This document shows positions 4,710-5,534 of a stretch of DNA of 5,534 nucleotides, piece after piece (position 1 is the stretch's first letter; each line of letters starts with the position of its first letter). Source of the DNA: CAYYHA01 sp964471535 (GTDB lineage: Bacteria > Myxococcota > Myxococcia > SLRQ01); assembly GCA_964471535.1 (NCBI GenBank), contig CAYYHA010000262.1, positions 1 to 5,534 on the forward strand. The letters run 5' to 3'. The notes beneath the pieces were generated by a model, which saw only the letters and a list, made by a program, of their open reading frames with translations, ran no database searches and was not told where the DNA came from. A program made the position numbers and the translations under genes.

Positions 4710-5534
4710 ATGCCCACCCTCCCCGAGCACGCGTTCCGCCCTGCGAGAGCGACTCACCTCACCCTCGTCGGCCTCGCCGCAGGGTGGGCCCTCGCCTGGG
4801 GCGCGCCTGCGGCCGCGCAGGACCCGGAGCTCGTCGCGCCGCGCCCCCTCCTCGCCGTCGTCGGGCTCCTACCCGGCCCCGGCGTCGCCGCCGAGGACCT
4901 CGAAGGCGTGGGGGACCTCCTGCAGAGCGAACTCCTGTCCCTCGGCGTCTACGAGGTCATCCCCCGGCAAGAGGCTGATTCTCGGCTGGGTGAAGGCAGC
5001 CTCGAGGCCTTCCGCCGCTGCGGCGAGGACACCGTCTGCCTCGTCGCCGAGGGCCGCAGGCGGGGGATCTCCAGGCTCCTCGGCGGGAAGGTCTCGCGCG
5101 TGGGCGGCAGCGTGGTGCTCTCGCTGACCCTGGTCGACGTGAGCAGCGGTACCGTGCTCACCCGCCTGGGCCGGCGCTACCGTACCGAGGGCTCCCTCGA
5201 GCCCCTCCTCGACCAGGTCGCCCATCTCGCCTACACCCTGGCCGAGGCCGACCCCGAGGTCGCCGGGGCCTTGCCGCCGCCTCCGCCGCCGCCCGAGGCA
5301 CCCGAGGCAGGGGCCGAGCTCGGCGACGCGGGGGCCCCACCGCCGCCGGCGGCCAACGCGGCCGACGCCGAGGGGCGCCGCGCGGAGCCGGGGCGCTGGG
5401 AGGCCCCGCCACCGGAGGAGACCGAGCCCGATGAAGCGGCTACGGCCGCGAGGACCTGGTCCGGCGAGGCCGGAGGTCCCGACGCATCGGGCCAGGCGCC
5501 GCCGCCCCCACCGCCGGGCACGTACCCGCGGGCC
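4710..5534 (+). CDS. Secreted protein with CsgG/TolB-like domain and proline-rich linker (3' end missing)
   Basis: An open frame of 275 codons runs from the ATG at 4710 through the window edge without a stop. The start is supported by GAGG 9 nt upstream. Residues 1-36 form a signal peptide: an Arg/His-containing head, a hydrophobic core (LTLVGLAAGWALAWG) and an A-P-A-A-A|Q cleavage site. No lipobox Cys is present. Residues about 45-178 look like the alpha/beta domain seen in CsgG- or TolB-N-like periplasmic proteins: LLAVVGLLPG, a helix, LLSLGVYEVIPR, a C-x5-C helix start (C104, C110), LLGGKVSRVGGSVVLSLTLVDVSSGTVL, and a closing helix. From about 186 on it is low complexity, rich in Pro, Ala, Glu and Gly, with a run of seven prolines (189-195) and another Pro run just before the edge. 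Such a linker suggests more domains downstream, perhaps membrane or outer-membrane attached. The function is unknown; the fold assignment is tentative. Confidence 0.8.
   Translation, partial: MPTLPEHAFRPARATHLTLVGLAAGWALAWGAPAAAQDPELVAPRPLLAVVGLLPGPGVAAEDLEGVGDLLQSELLSLGVYEVIPRQEADSRLGEGSLEAFRRCGEDTVCLVAEGRRRGISRLLGGKVSRVGGSVVLSLTLVDVSSGTVLTRLGRRYRTEGSLEPLLDQVAHLAYTLAEADPEVAGALPPPPPPPEAPEAGAELGDAGAPPPPAANAADAEGRRAEPGRWEAPPPEETEPDEAATAARTWSGEAGGPDASGQAPPPPPPGTYPRA

Noticed and set aside
3797..4978. Large plus-strand open frame of 393 codons
   Set aside because: The product is an Arg/Pro/Gly-rich shadow typical of GC-rich DNA and crosses four real gene boundaries.
5274..5291. CCG-rich repeat in the last gene
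   Set aside because: It encodes the polyproline run of the linker and keeps the reading frame; no separate repeat or CRISPR structure is present.

Overview
This is a very GC-rich bacterial window, with codon third positions almost all G or C. It holds eight protein-coding genes and no RNA gene, CRISPR array or mobile element that I can see. The style suggests a high-GC proteobacterium or a deltaproteobacterial/myxobacterial relative, because of the MscS+DUF432 pair, the DUF938 methyltransferase and a secreted protein with a proline-rich linker. This placement is inference. If the main finding is right, the organism makes selenocysteine.

Layout. (1) 1-318 (+) is the C-terminal end of a GT4-type glycosyltransferase. 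It meets tail-to-tail, with a 22-bp overlap, a minus-strand pair: a BchC-like medium-chain dehydrogenase (1689-724), then a 6-pyruvoyl/6-carboxy-tetrahydropterin synthase homologue (677-297) whose catalytic Cys is Glu. (2) Diverging from the dehydrogenase is a plus-strand operon, a DUF432 protein (1764-2567) followed closely by a small MscS-type mechanosensitive channel (2573-3433). (3) 3989-3447 (-) is a peroxiredoxin-like (AhpC-TSA_2 / PRXL2 / SelU-like) gene. It is interrupted by one in-frame UGA exactly where the first Cys of the CxxC redox motif should be. (4) 4038-4661 (+) is a DUF938 SAM-dependent methyltransferase. (5) 4710-5534 (+) is a secreted protein with a CsgG/TolB-like domain and a proline-rich tail, open at the window edge.

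The most notable observation is the UGA in the peroxiredoxin-like gene. Reading frame and homology continue on both sides of it, it gives a U-L-F-C motif, and a 7-bp hairpin with an AGUU loop lies 25 nt downstream, within the published geometry of bacterial SECIS elements. I read it as a selenoprotein that ordinary gene callers would split or truncate. A second lead is the grouping of glycosyltransferase, altered pterin synthase and zinc-less dehydrogenase, which could belong to an uncharacterised pterin-derived pathway.
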